Program-made: the position numbers and the translations under genes
Notes under the pieces: model-generated
What the model was told of the DNA's origin: nothing
What the model saw: the letters and a program-made list of their open reading frames with translations, nothing else
Databases searched by the model: none
Assembly (NCBI RefSeq): GCF_005144795.1
Contig: NZ_SWFJ01000006.1
Span: 78,727 to 142,726 of the forward strand
Reading direction: 5' to 3'
DNA length: 64,000 bases
From: Streptococcus mitis
GTDB taxonomy: Bacteria > Bacillota > Bacilli > Lactobacillales > Streptococcaceae
Shown: positions 34,693-44,710 of the stretch, in pieces
Numbering within the stretch: the stretch's first letter is position 1
Layout of the letters: every line of letters begins with the position of its first letter

Positions 34693-36018
34693 TTATTCCA
34701 TTTCAAAAACATCGCTTTCTTGCTTGTTTGGTAGAACCAATGAGAGCAAAATTCCAACAATAGCTGGCACCAACCATGGGAGAGATGCCTTGGCAAAAGG
34801 AAGAGCGTTGACAAGGTTTGCAAGAAACTCAACCTTAAACGAGCTTCCTAGTACGCTTGCAATAGCAATAGCTGTAACAACAGCAATTGTCAACTGCATA
34901 CCTGGTTTTGAAAGAGCCACAAATTTGTTGACAATGACAATCATAACGATAGCAATCGTGATTGGGTACAAGATAACCAATACTGGAATTGAGTACTTGA
35001 TAATTGCACTCAAACCAAGATTTGCAATAGCAAATCCAATCAAGGTAAAGACTGTTGCATAAGCCTTGTAGCTGATTTGTGGGAAGCGGCCGTTAAAGAA
35101 CTCAGCTGTTGACACAATCAGACCAACTGTTGTTGTGAAGCAGGTTACGGTAACCATAGCTGCGAGGAAGAGTTGAGCTGTTGAACCAAAGATTTCTTGA
35201 GTCGCTTGTGACAAGATGTAAACACCTGGCGTTCCACCCTTCATCGCTTCAGCTGGTACTGGGAAATGATTTCCAAGGAAACCTAAACCGATGTAAAGAG
35301 CGCTGAAAGCAAGGGCAACAACGATACCAACAACCCAAATAGTTGAGATGTATTCTTTCTTACTTGAAAATCCAAGCTGTTTCAAGGTTTGAACTGCGAT
35401 TACACTAAAAGCAACTGAAGCAAGGGCGTCCAAGGTATTGTAACCTTCTAGGAAACCTGTACCAAATGCAGAAGCTTGATAAGCAGCTGACGCAGCTTGA
35501 GGGCTTGTTCCACCGTATTTGATAGCTCCTAGAACAACCAAGATAACAATCAAAATAGCAAAGACTGGTGTTAAAATACGACCGATACGGTCTAAGATTT
35601 TTGATGGATTAAGCGAGATTAGATACGCTGCCGCAAAGTAAAGAAGGGTAAAGACAATCAAGCCTAGACCTTTATTTGCATCCGACAGAAGGGGGCTAAT
35701 ACCTACTTCGTAAGCCGTTGTAGCAGTACGTGGGATAGCAAAGAATGGGCCAATTGACAAATAGAGAACTACGAGGTACAGAGTCGCAAACCAAGGCGCT
35801 ATCTTTGTTGAAATCTCGTGAATATATCCTTTAGGATTTAGCGTTCCAATAATAAGGGTCAAGACGGCGATACCGACGCCTGAAAAGACAAAACCTGCGA
35901 TGGCAGGAAGAAAATGTTCTCCAGATAAAGCACCTAGAGAAGGCGGAAAAATCAAGTTTCCCGCACCAAAAAATATTCCAAACAGGAGCAAACCTGTTAG
36001 GGCACCTTTTTTAGCCAT
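34693..36018 (-). CDS. brnQ: Branched-chain amino acid:cation symporter
   Basis: A 441-residue membrane carrier with about twelve TM helices importing Leu, Ile and Val with Na+ or H+. LLLFGIFFGAGNLIFPPSLG near the N-terminus is the BrnQ hallmark. I choose ATG 36018 because AAGGAGATTTTC precedes it; the open frame starts five codons earlier. By supplying BCAA it would feed CodY. I did not find a convincing CodY box upstream. Confidence 0.93.
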   Translation of the reverse strand: MAKKGALTGLLLFGIFFGAGNLIFPPSLGALSGEHFLPAIAGFVFSGVGIAVLTLIIGTLNPKGYIHEISTKIAPWFATLYLVVLYLSIGPFFAIPRTATTAYEVGISPLLSDANKGLGLIVFTLLYFAAAYLISLNPSKILDRIGRILTPVFAILIVILVVLGAIKYGGTSPQAASAAYQASAFGTGFLEGYNTLDALASVAFSVIAVQTLKQLGFSSKKEYISTIWVVGIVVALAFSALYIGLGFLGNHFPVPAEAMKGGTPGVYILSQATQEIFGSTAQLFLAAMVTVTCFTTTVGLIVSTAEFFNGRFPQISYKAYATVFTLIGFAIANLGLSAIIKYSIPVLVILYPITIAIVMIVIVNKFVALSKPGMQLTIAVVTAIAIASVLGSSFKVEFLANLVNALPFAKASLPWLVPAIVGILLSLVLPNKQESDVFEME

Positions 36019-36136
36019 GAAAATCTCCTTCATATTTATAAAATACTGACCTAGTATACCACGATTAGGAGTCTGAAAAAAGCATCACGAATTAAATATT
36101 GAATGTTTTCAAGATTCTTAAAAATGAGAATTGTCT

Positions 36137-36175
36137 AAAAAAAAATCCCCTACCGAGATCACACCAAGTAGGAGA
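36137..36175 (-). terminator. Terminator of rhodanese gene
   Basis: TCTCCTAC and GTAGGGGA pair around a 14-nt loop, followed by a run of nine Ts on the minus strand. Confidence 0.75.
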
Positions 36176-36187
36176 AAATTGTAATGT

Positions 36188-36475
36188 TTAAAGTTCTTCA
36201 AAAGCCATCATGCCACCTTGTACATTGATAACCTCATAACCTTGTTCTGACAGGAATTGGCAAGCACGCGCCGATCTCATTCCAGATTTACAAATAACAT
36301 AATGTAACTGATCCTTGTCCAACTGATCATAGCTATCAGCCAATTGACTCAGCGGTAGATTGTGGGCACCTTCTAAATGCAGAGTTTCAAACTCATCCAT
36401 TTCTCTCACGTCCACTAGAGAAAGTTGGTCGTTTTGGTAAAGCTGGTAAAATGCGTCAAAGGTTATTTCTTTCAT
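36188..36475 (-). CDS. Single-domain rhodanese-like protein
   Basis: A 95-residue rhodanese fold with active-site loop VICKSGMRSARAC; the catalytic Cys is near residue 61. It can accept sulfane sulfur in thiol metabolism, the partner being unknown. A BOX element lies directly upstream, so its promoter may be influenced by the repeat. Confidence 0.87.
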   Translation of the reverse strand: MKEITFDAFYQLYQNDQLSLVDVREMDEFETLHLEGAHNLPLSQLADSYDQLDKDQLHYVICKSGMRSARACQFLSEQGYEVINVQGGMMAFEEL

Positions 36476-36486
36476 TCTTTTTCTCC

Positions 36487-36593
36487 TAATACTCTTCGAA
36501 AATCAAATTCAAACCACGTCAGCGTCGCCTTACCGTACTCAAGTACAGCCTGCGGCTAGCTTCCTAGTTTGCTCTTTGATTTTCATTGACTAT
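36487..36593 (+). repeat. Short BOX element, supplying a stop codon
   Basis: The boxA end AATACTCTTCGAAAATC is at the left and TTTGATTTTCATTGACTATA at the right, with the short GTACTCAAGTAC centre. The terminal GAGTATA has mutated to GACTATA, which gives the TAG stop of the uracil-DNA glycosylase-like gene on the minus strand. Confidence 0.92.
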
Positions 36594-37168
36594 AAAATGG
36601 TTTTAATTCTTTTTTTCAAATCTGGCACCACTTCTGACTCAAACCAAGGATTTTTGGCCATCCAGATTTGATTTCGTGGTGAAGGGTGAACTAATGGAAA
36701 ATAGGTTGGCAAGTAGTTCTGGTAATGTTTTACCCGTTCTGTTACCTTGCCACTGACTTTCTCCTGCAAATAGTAGGCTTGGGCATATTGGCCAATCAAG
36801 AGGGTCAACTGAATATCTGGTAATTCTTGCAAGAGCTGCGGATGCCATTTTTCAGCAAAGCCAGTTCTCGGTGGCAGATCACCTGACTTTCCATGCCCTG
36901 GAAAGTAAAAATCCATAGGCAAAACAGCAAAATAACCTGAATTGTAAAAGGTATCTTCATCCACACCTAGCCAGTCTCGCAAACGATCACCACTTTTGTC
37001 CTTCCAGTAAAGGCCTGCTTCTTGGGTTTTAAGACCAGGTGCCTGACCGATGATATTGATGCGAGCAGTCTTTGGCGCTGCAAAGAGAGGCTCAATGCCA
37101 CGCTCTGTATAGCTGGCATTCTGTGGTTCTGACATAATAGCCCGCTTGATTCTTTCAATTTGAGACAT
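36590..37168 (-). CDS. Uracil-DNA glycosylase superfamily protein
   Basis: A 192-residue protein with the UDG fold: motif IIGQAPGLKTQEAG near residue 38 and the C-terminal VHPSPRNQIW near 164. The Fe-S cysteines of family 4 enzymes are missing. It may excise deaminated bases, but substrate and activity are unproven. Its last codon lies in a BOX terminus, so its original C-terminus may have been altered. Confidence 0.82.
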   Translation of the reverse strand: MSQIERIKRAIMSEPQNASYTERGIEPLFAAPKTARINIIGQAPGLKTQEAGLYWKDKSGDRLRDWLGVDEDTFYNSGYFAVLPMDFYFPGHGKSGDLPPRTGFAEKWHPQLLQELPDIQLTLLIGQYAQAYYLQEKVSGKVTERVKHYQNYLPTYFPLVHPSPRNQIWMAKNPWFESEVVPDLKKRIKTIL

Positions 37169-37221
37169 CTACTTTCCCTCCAAAAAGAAGTCTAAGCATA
37201 CAATCTCAGACTTCTATCGTT

Positions 37222-38622
37222 TTATTTGATCAATTCATAAATAGCTTCGGCATAGATTGCTGCTGCTCGGAAGAGATCGTCCAAGGCGATAAATTCATTA
37301 GCTTGGTGCATGGTATCAATTGAGTCTGGGAACATGGCACCATAGGCAACACCTCGTTCTAGCAAGCGACCAAAGGTTCCACCACCGATGACTTGCTCAT
37401 GACCTTTAAGGCCAGTTTGTTTTTCATAAACATTCAACAAGGTTTGCACAAGTGGATCTTCCATTGGCACATAGTGAGGGGTATGACCGTGTTCAGAAAG
37501 GCTAACAGAAGCAACTGGCAAGTTTTCAAGGATTGACTTGATTTGTTCTGGACTTGTTCCTTTTGGATAGCGGATGTTAAGGGCAATGGTATTATCAGCG
37601 CTTGTTTCATCGAAGCGGAAGACACCGGCATTCATAGAAAGGGCACCCATTTTTTCATCCACATGAGCAATCTTGAGATTTTCACCCTCATGGTCGTTCA
37701 AGAGAATTTTACCAGCGATGTCAAGGTAGTCTTTAGCTGGACCAGCAAAGTCAAACTGGCTAAGGAAGAGGGCTAGGTAAGTCGCACCATTGACACCTGA
37801 AGCAGGCATAGCACCGTGGGCTGATTTACCAATGATCGTCACCTTGTATTGGCCGTTTTCTTCTTGGAGTTCTCCTCTAAGTTTGTGTTCTGCAACAAAG
37901 GCATCTAGTTTAGCTTGCAAGTCAGCCAAATCACCTGAAATAACTGCTGTTGCTGATTCTGGTACCATGTTTTCACGCAAACCACCTGTGAAGCTGTGAA
38001 GACGGGCAGCGCCTGTATTTTTACCTGCAAAATGAAGATATTCTGTGATGTTTCCTTTTTCACCGTTGATGATAGGGAACTCAGCATCTGGGGAGAAACC
38101 GAAGTCTGGTTTTGCAAGTCCTACATGTTCAAAATAGTAATCCATGTCTGCCCAGCCTGATTCTTCATCAGTTCCGACAATAAAGCGAACTTTCTTAGAA
38201 GTTGGAAGGCCCAATTCTTTGATGATTTTCAAACCATAGTAACAAGCTGTTGTAGGACCCTTGTCATCTGAAGCTCCACGCGCATAGAGGCGACCATCTT
38301 TGATAGTTGGTGTGTATGGATCTGTGTCCCAACCACTACCCGCAGGCACCACGTCCATGTGAGCAAAGATTCCGAGAACTTCTTCTCCATCACCAAACTC
38401 GAAGTGTCCTGCATAGTTATCAACATTTTTAGTTGGATAGCCATCGCGGTCTGCGATTTCAAGGAATTTCTCCAAGGCTTTTACTGGACCAGGCCCAAAT
38501 GGATGTTCAGCATCAACCTTGCTATCATCACGTTCTGAGTTGATTTCCAAAAGGCTAAACAAGTCAGCCAAGAGGTCTTCTTTGCGTTTTTCTACTTCTG
38601 CTGTAAAATCAATTGCTGTCAT
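37222..38622 (-). CDS. pepV: Dipeptidase PepV
   Basis: A 466-residue M20 zinc dipeptidase that completes intracellular peptide breakdown. Metal motifs are FAHMDVVPAG, ARGASDDKGPT and GTDEESGW; the last zinc ligand His is in DTMHQANE. It follows the nitroreductase gene's operon position by 12 bases. Confidence 0.94.
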   Translation of the reverse strand: MTAIDFTAEVEKRKEDLLADLFSLLEINSERDDSKVDAEHPFGPGPVKALEKFLEIADRDGYPTKNVDNYAGHFEFGDGEEVLGIFAHMDVVPAGSGWDTDPYTPTIKDGRLYARGASDDKGPTTACYYGLKIIKELGLPTSKKVRFIVGTDEESGWADMDYYFEHVGLAKPDFGFSPDAEFPIINGEKGNITEYLHFAGKNTGAARLHSFTGGLRENMVPESATAVISGDLADLQAKLDAFVAEHKLRGELQEENGQYKVTIIGKSAHGAMPASGVNGATYLALFLSQFDFAGPAKDYLDIAGKILLNDHEGENLKIAHVDEKMGALSMNAGVFRFDETSADNTIALNIRYPKGTSPEQIKSILENLPVASVSLSEHGHTPHYVPMEDPLVQTLLNVYEKQTGLKGHEQVIGGGTFGRLLERGVAYGAMFPDSIDTMHQANEFIALDDLFRAAAIYAEAIYELIK

Positions 38623-38634
38623 ATTATCTTCCTT

Positions 38635-39240
38635 CTATCTTTTCTCGATGATTTCATCTACTGGCAAGCGGTAGCTTGGTTCCAATTTTTCATCTGTGTA
38701 ACCCACTGTAATTAAGAGTTCTGGACGGAAACGATCTTCGATATCCAAAACTTCGTTGACTTTTGATTTGTCAAAACCAAGGATCATATTTGAGCCAATT
38801 CCTTGATCTGTAAGAGCGAGAATCAAGTTCATAGCAACCAAACCTGCATTGAGGGCTAGGTAGTCACTGACCTGTTGTTCATTGTAACGGGCAAATTCCG
38901 CAGGCGAATTTTTCATAAAGTATTGAAGTTGTTCTTCTGAGAAATTCTTTGCTCCACCTACACGAGCAATCTTACGAGCACGTTTGGCAAGATCCGTATC
39001 TGTAAACAAGGCAATGGTTACAGGTGCTGATGATACCTGCTCAAAGTTGGAACCGTAAGCCAATTTTGCCAGTTCAGCATTTTTCTCACGAACGACCACA
39101 AATTTCCAAGGCTGGCTGTTATGGGCACTTGGAGCCAAGGTTGCAATTTCGATAGCCGTACGCACATCTTTGGGATCCACTGGCTTATCAGTGAAATGCT
39201 TGGTCGCATGACGTTTTTTATTTAATTCAAGAAATTTCAT
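38635..39240 (-). CDS. Nitroreductase-family flavoprotein
   Basis: A 201-residue FMN-dependent NAD(P)H oxidoreductase. The N-terminal KKRHATKHFTDKPV and APSAHNSQPWKFVV are the FMN-binding signature. The C-terminus (ELLITVGYTDE) completes the fold. It could reduce quinones or nitro compounds; the natural substrate is unknown. It is upstream of pepV in the same direction. Confidence 0.9.
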   Translation of the reverse strand: MKFLELNKKRHATKHFTDKPVDPKDVRTAIEIATLAPSAHNSQPWKFVVVREKNAELAKLAYGSNFEQVSSAPVTIALFTDTDLAKRARKIARVGGAKNFSEEQLQYFMKNSPAEFARYNEQQVSDYLALNAGLVAMNLILALTDQGIGSNMILGFDKSKVNEVLDIEDRFRPELLITVGYTDEKLEPSYRLPVDEIIEKR

Positions 39241-39349
39241 AATCGATTTCCTTTTCTAATTCTACTGCTTCCATTCTACCATAATTTGAAAGAGCTTGCA
39301 GGGATTTTTCATGATTAAGTTTTTTTATCACAGCCATAAAAAATATATA

Positions 39350-39379
39350 TTGGTTCATCGGGAAAGTTTCTGATAAACT
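39350..39379 (+). promoter_or_regulatory. Candidate promoter of amino acid binding protein gene
   Basis: TTGGTT (39350-39355) and TAAACT (39374-39379) are 18 nt apart. AGTTT-N5-AAACT overlaps the -10 box as a possible operator. Both boxes are imperfect. Confidence 0.3.
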
Positions 39380-39410
39380 AGCAGATAACTTACATTTGAA
39401 TGGAGACATT

Positions 39411-40211
39411 ATGAAAAAATTTAGCCTATTACTAGCCATCCTACCATTTTTGGTTGCCTGTGGAAATCAAGCTACACCTAAAGAGACTAACTCTCAAAAG
39501 ACAATCGTCGTTGCTACAGCTGGCGATGTGCCACCATTTGACTACGAAGACAAGGGCAATCTAACAGGCTTCGATATCGAAGTTCTGAAAGCAGTGGATG
39601 AAAAACTCAGCGACTACGAGATTCAATTCCAAAGAACTGCCTGGGAGAGTATCTTTCCAGGACTTGATTCTGGTCACTATCAGGCTGCAGCCAATAACTT
39701 GAGTTACACAAAAGAGCGTGCTGAAAAATACCTTTACTCACTCCCAATTTCGAACAATCCCCTCGTCCTTGTCAGCAACAAGAAAAATCCTCTGACTTCA
39801 CTTGACCAAATCGCTGGCAAAACAACGCAAGAGGATACCGGAACTTCAAACGCTCAATTCATCAATAACTGGAATCAGAAACACACTGACAATCCTGCTA
39901 CAATTGATTTTTCTGGAGAGGATATCGGTAAACGAATCTTAGACCTCTCTAACGGTGAATTTGATTTCCTAGTTTTTGACAAGGTATCGGTTCAAAAGAT
40001 TATCAAGGACCGTGGCTTAGATCTCTCAGTCGTTGATTTACCTTCTGCCGATAGCCCCAACAACTATATCGTTTTCTCAAGCGACCAAAAGGAGTTTAAA
40101 GAAAAATTTGATAAAGCGCTCAAAGAACTCTACCAAGATGGAACCCTTGAAAAACTCAGCAATACTTATCTAGGTGGTTCTTACCTTCCAGATCAATCTC
40201 AATTACAATAA
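39411..40211 (+). CDS. Polar amino acid ABC substrate-binding lipoprotein
   Basis: A 266-residue lipoprotein with lipobox LVAC (Cys17). The mature SBP_bac_3 domain starts IVVATAGDVPPFDYEDKGNL. The ligand is probably a polar amino acid or cystine. ATG 39411 follows GGAG. No permease is linked, so it must share transport components encoded elsewhere. Its TAA stop is shared with the first bases of a BOX. Confidence 0.9.
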   Translation: MKKFSLLLAILPFLVACGNQATPKETNSQKTIVVATAGDVPPFDYEDKGNLTGFDIEVLKAVDEKLSDYEIQFQRTAWESIFPGLDSGHYQAAANNLSYTKERAEKYLYSLPISNNPLVLVSNKKNPLTSLDQIAGKTTQEDTGTSNAQFINNWNQKHTDNPATIDFSGEDIGKRILDLSNGEFDFLVFDKVSVQKIIKDRGLDLSVVDLPSADSPNNYIVFSSDQKEFKEKFDKALKELYQDGTLEKLSNTYLGGSYLPDQSQLQ

Positions 40212-40324
40212 TACTCTTCGAAAATCTCTTCAAACCACGTCAGCTTTATCTGCAATCTCAAAGCTGTGCTTTGAGCAACCTACATCTAGCTTCCTAGTTT
40301 GCTCTTTGATTTTCATTGAGTATA
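40209..40324 (+). repeat. BOX element, supplying a stop codon
   Basis: TAATACTCTTCGAAAATC at the left overlaps the TAA of the binding-protein gene; TTTGATTTTCATTGAGTATA is at the right. Part of boxA is missing. Confidence 0.93.
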
Positions 40325-40333
40325 AGATATACT

Positions 40334-40366
40334 AAAAGCGATTGGACCAGCCAATCGCTTTTTTAG
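40334..40366. terminator. Convergent terminator
   Basis: AAAGCGATTGG and CCAATCGCTTT form an eleven-pair stem followed by TTTTAG on the plus strand, with A residues on the other side. It lies between two convergent genes. Confidence 0.8.
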
Positions 40367-40392
40367 TTTGCATTGGTTATTTTAGGAAACTC

Positions 40393-41226
40393 TTACAAAA
40401 AATCAAAAAAATTCTTCACATCTTCTACATACCCATGCTTTTCTATTAAGCTTGCTAATAGTTCCAGATTGTGCCCCTGATAGTTATCTTCACGACGTAG
40501 TTCTTCATACATTTCGATAAAGGGAAGCCCCTTGGACTTGGCCAATTCCAACTCCGCTTCGTAGTCATAAGCGACTTTACGAAATAGGATATTTACCAAT
40601 TCCCCATCTTCAACTTCTATCACGGCATACTGGGCACGGTGATTTTTTAACGCCTCCCAATTAAAATAGGGCATGCCAATCGACCCTGGATTGATGACTT
40701 GTTGCCCTTGACTGCCGTAGCGAAGCAACTGCTTGTGGACATGACCATAGATTGCCACGTCGGTTTCCTCATCTAGTAGTTGATCAAATTTATCTGTATC
40801 ATTCCCAACCAGTAGGTCCCCACCATAGTTTTTGTCAGGTAAATTATGAGAGATAGAAAAGCGCAGCCCATCAACTTCTTTCTTTTCCAGCAAAGGCAAG
40901 TTTCGTAGCCATACAATCGTTGCAGGATCCATTCGCTCCATCAAAAACTGGGTCATTCGCATTGATTGGATTTCTTGTGGATCTTCCAAACCGTATTCAC
41001 CATCCAAGGCCTCAAGGACACAATCATCCCAATTTCCTCGAACACTGGCTGTGATAGGAAGGTCCTTTAGCAGGGCGACCAAGTCATTCGCACCGGGACC
41101 AGGAAGAAAAATATCTCCCAGAAGCCAGTATTCACTGACTCCTTGATTTTTAGCATCTGCAATCACTGCTTCTAAGGCAGTTGTATTGCCATGAATATCT
41201 GATAAAATTGCGATTTTATGATTCAT
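40393..41226 (-). CDS. Metallophosphoesterase, paralogue 1
   Basis: A 277-residue calcineurin-like phosphoesterase: [27 protein letters not shown] and YGHVHKQ carry the dimetal ligands. The substrate is unknown. The start overlaps the end of uvrC by 11 bases. A close paralogue lies at 53933-54775. Confidence 0.88.
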   Translation of the reverse strand: MNHKIAILSDIHGNTTALEAVIADAKNQGVSEYWLLGDIFLPGPGANDLVALLKDLPITASVRGNWDDCVLEALDGEYGLEDPQEIQSMRMTQFLMERMDPATIVWLRNLPLLEKKEVDGLRFSISHNLPDKNYGGDLLVGNDTDKFDQLLDEETDVAIYGHVHKQLLRYGSQGQQVINPGSIGMPYFNWEALKNHRAQYAVIEVEDGELVNILFRKVAYDYEAELELAKSKGLPFIEMYEELRREDNYQGHNLELLASLIEKHGYVEDVKNFFDFL

Positions 41227-43063
41227 TGTGTTCTCCTTCTGTTTGGTAATCTACTCTTTCTTCCGCCACTTGAGCTAATTCCACTTCTTCCTGCGGGTTC
41301 AACTTTCTTTGCACAGCCTCTGCTACTGCTCTCGGTACTCCAACTTCGACAATCTCATCCACACTGGCTTCCTTGATTTTAGTCAGAGACTTGAAATGTT
41401 TCATGAGATTCTGCTTGCGTTTAGGCCCCAGCCCTTCAATTCCATCCAGTTGTGATGAAAAGGAATTTTTGGAACGCAGTTGGCGGTGGAAGGTGATGGC
41501 AAAACGGTGCACCTCATCTTGAATGCGTTGGAGGAGGAAAAATTCCTGAGAATTGCGAGACAACTCCACCACTTCCAGCGGATCTCCAAAGAGCAATTCA
41601 TGGGTTTGGTGCTTGTCATTTTTTTGCAAACCTGCAATGAGAATATCCAGACCCAGTTCCTCTTGTATGACTTGCTTGGCGATATTGACTTGACCTTGTC
41701 CCCCATCAATGACAATCAAATCTGGCGGAGTCAAACCGTCATGCTGTACTCGACCGTAGCGCCTGCGAATGACCTCTCTCATACTGGCATAGTCGTCTGG
41801 TCCCACCACAGTCTTAATTTTATACTTACGATAATCCTTCTTACTTGGTTTGCCATTGACAAAGACCACCATAGCCGAAACAGGGCTGGTACCCATGATA
41901 TTGGAGTTATCGAAGGACTCAATGCGAACTGGAGTTGGGATTTGAAGCAAACGACCTAGATTTTCAATAGCTCCTTGTGTCTTTTCGACAGATTTTTCTA
42001 ACAGATTGAACTTCTGCTCTAGACTAACACGAGCATTTTTTATGGCTAGATTGACCAGTTGTTTTTTCTCACCGCGCTGGGGTTTGAGAATCTTGGTATC
42101 TACCAAAGCCCTGACAGCTTCTTCATCAATATCCTGCGGAATCAGCACCTCATTGGGAACTAGGTGAGATTTTTCTTGATAAAATTGTCCCACATAGGTT
42201 AAGAAATCCTCATCCGGATCATTGTAGTAGGGGAAAAGATTGACATCGCGCTCAATGAGCTTGCCCTGACGAACAAAGAAAACCTGCACACACATCCAGC
42301 CCTTGTCCGCATAGTAGCCAAAAACATCGCGATTTTGAAGATCCTTAGCCATGACCCGTTGCTTGGTTCGAAGTGTTCCAATGGCCTGAATCAGGTCACG
42401 ATATTCCGCTGCACGCTCAAATTCCATAGTCTGGGCTGCCACTGCCATCTTGCCCTTGAGGTCATCAATGATTTTGTCATCCTGTCCTTTTAGGAAATCG
42501 GAAACCTCCTGAGCCATGGACTTGAAATAAGCCTCATCTTTCTTACAGATGGTGTGGGCCATACATTGGCCGATATGATAGTAAAAACAGACCTTAGACG
42601 GTGGATTGGTACACTTACGAAAAGGGAAAATCCGATCCAGTAGCCGCTTGATTTCATTGGCTGCCCCCACATCGGGATAAGGTCCAAAGTAAAGACCTCC
42701 GTCCTTTTTGACCTGACGGGTGATAATCAAACGAGGATAGCGTTCATTAGTAATCTTGATGAAAGGATAAGACTTATCATCCTTGAGCATGATATTGTAT
42801 TTAGGCTTATTTTCCTTGATCAGGTTAATTTCTAGGAGAAGTGCCTCAATATTGGACTCCGTAACAATAAATTCAAAATCCACAATTTCAGACACCAAGG
42901 CCTCTGTCTTGGTATCGTGACTCCCACGGAAATAAGATCTCACGCGGTTACGCAGATTTTTAGCCTTTCCTACATAGATAATGGTGCCGTTTTTATCCTT
43001 GTGAATGTAACAACCAGGGCTGGTCGGTAAGAGCTCTAGTTTTGATTTAATCAAGTTATTCAT
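41216..43063 (-). CDS. uvrC: Excinuclease ABC subunit C
   Basis: A 615-residue nuclease making the dual incisions of nucleotide excision repair. The N-terminal GIY-YIG domain ([10 protein letters not shown] through [11 protein letters not shown]) makes the 3' cut. A UVR motif is near residue 205. The UvrC endonuclease domain ([22 protein letters not shown]) and C-terminal HhH follow. Confidence 0.96.
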   Translation of the reverse strand: MNNLIKSKLELLPTSPGCYIHKDKNGTIIYVGKAKNLRNRVRSYFRGSHDTKTEALVSEIVDFEFIVTESNIEALLLEINLIKENKPKYNIMLKDDKSYPFIKITNERYPRLIITRQVKKDGGLYFGPYPDVGAANEIKRLLDRIFPFRKCTNPPSKVCFYYHIGQCMAHTICKKDEAYFKSMAQEVSDFLKGQDDKIIDDLKGKMAVAAQTMEFERAAEYRDLIQAIGTLRTKQRVMAKDLQNRDVFGYYADKGWMCVQVFFVRQGKLIERDVNLFPYYNDPDEDFLTYVGQFYQEKSHLVPNEVLIPQDIDEEAVRALVDTKILKPQRGEKKQLVNLAIKNARVSLEQKFNLLEKSVEKTQGAIENLGRLLQIPTPVRIESFDNSNIMGTSPVSAMVVFVNGKPSKKDYRKYKIKTVVGPDDYASMREVIRRRYGRVQHDGLTPPDLIVIDGGQGQVNIAKQVIQEELGLDILIAGLQKNDKHQTHELLFGDPLEVVELSRNSQEFFLLQRIQDEVHRFAITFHRQLRSKNSFSSQLDGIEGLGPKRKQNLMKHFKSLTKIKEASVDEIVEVGVPRAVAEAVQRKLNPQEEVELAQVAEERVDYQTEGEHNES

Positions 43064-43079
43064 AGTTCCATTATAGCAA

Positions 43080-43112
43080 AAAAGTAGGGAAAGATTGTTC
43101 CCTACTCACTAG
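43080..43112 (-). terminator. Terminator at metalloprotease 3' end
   Basis: AGTAGGGAA and TTCCCTACT pair and are followed by TTTTTT on the minus strand. The stem overlaps the end of the metalloprotease gene. Confidence 0.8.
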
Positions 43113-43803
43113 TCTCATATATTTTTCGGAGGTTTGCAACATCCTCTTCCTGGATACCATAAAAGGAACCCGCAGGTTGCATGACAGACTTCTCATCTGT
43201 ATGGTCCAAGCCAATCGCATGCCCCAACTCATGTTCTGCTGTATGGACAATGCGCTCATAGGAATAGCCATAGTTTGGATTGGACAGATAATAGTGATTC
43301 AACCGTACCGTGACAGACAAGAATTGCCCCGTCAAGAGATTGGTCTGACTTTCTGCCTCTCCTGCCACAGGAGTACCTCCGTCATTCATCTCCGTAGCCA
43401 AGATATCTTCCTTGCTGGCCTCAGTCACCAGTTCAAACTTAAAGGCACCAGTTTGATTCCAATTCTGAATCGCTTCTACATAAGCTTCTTGAAAGCGTGA
43501 ATCTATCTGCGGATCTAGGTAAATACGAGCAGAAGCCTGCGGCCACCTTCCTTCAGAGTGTTGGTGGCTATCTGTCTGGTTCAACTTAGGCAGTTGCCCT
43601 GTTTTTTCCCATTGGTCGATACTTTGTTTACCAATCTTGACTGACCGTTCTGCTTGCTTTAGCGCTCCTTGAAAATCACCGTTCAGATACCAGAGAAGTC
43701 CAAAAGCAAAAGCACACAAAAGAAAAGCTATCCAAACTAGACGCCAAAACAAACGCCACACAAAAGAAAAGAAAGCCCCTATCAAACGAAAAATCCAGCG
43801 CAT
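43102..43803 (-). CDS. Membrane-anchored matrixin-type zinc metalloprotease
   Basis: A 233-residue protein with a TM helix at about 8-35 and an extracellular M10-like domain. The zinc motif is [11 protein letters not shown], followed by the Met-turn KSVMQPAG. The roughly 60-residue linker after the TM helix is charged. ATG 43803 is preferred with AAAGGTGGAGGAAC upstream; the longer frame would need a TTG. The target is unknown. Confidence 0.88.
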   Translation of the reverse strand: MRWIFRLIGAFFSFVWRLFWRLVWIAFLLCAFAFGLLWYLNGDFQGALKQAERSVKIGKQSIDQWEKTGQLPKLNQTDSHQHSEGRWPQASARIYLDPQIDSRFQEAYVEAIQNWNQTGAFKFELVTEASKEDILATEMNDGGTPVAGEAESQTNLLTGQFLSVTVRLNHYYLSNPNYGYSYERIVHTAEHELGHAIGLDHTDEKSVMQPAGSFYGIQEEDVANLRKIYETSE

Positions 43804-43865
43804 GTTCCTCCACCTTTCTAGCAAATAAAGTCTATTTTACTAAAACAAGCTGAAAGAAAGCTAAA

Positions 43866-44654
<789 letters not shown>

Positions 44655-44666
44655 CTATTTTTCTAT

Positions 44667-44694
44667 AAGAAAAAGCCGAAATTCGACTTTCTCT
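44667..44694 (-). terminator. rnjB terminator
   Basis: AAAGTCGAA and TTCGGCTTT pair with one G-U and are followed by TTC on the minus strand. Confidence 0.7.
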
Positions 44695-44710
44695 CTGTTT
44701 ATTTCAACGA

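Noticed and set aside
36019..36120. Possible CodY box upstream of brnQ
   Set aside because: Expected from biology, but no stretch reaches a reasonable match to the consensus.
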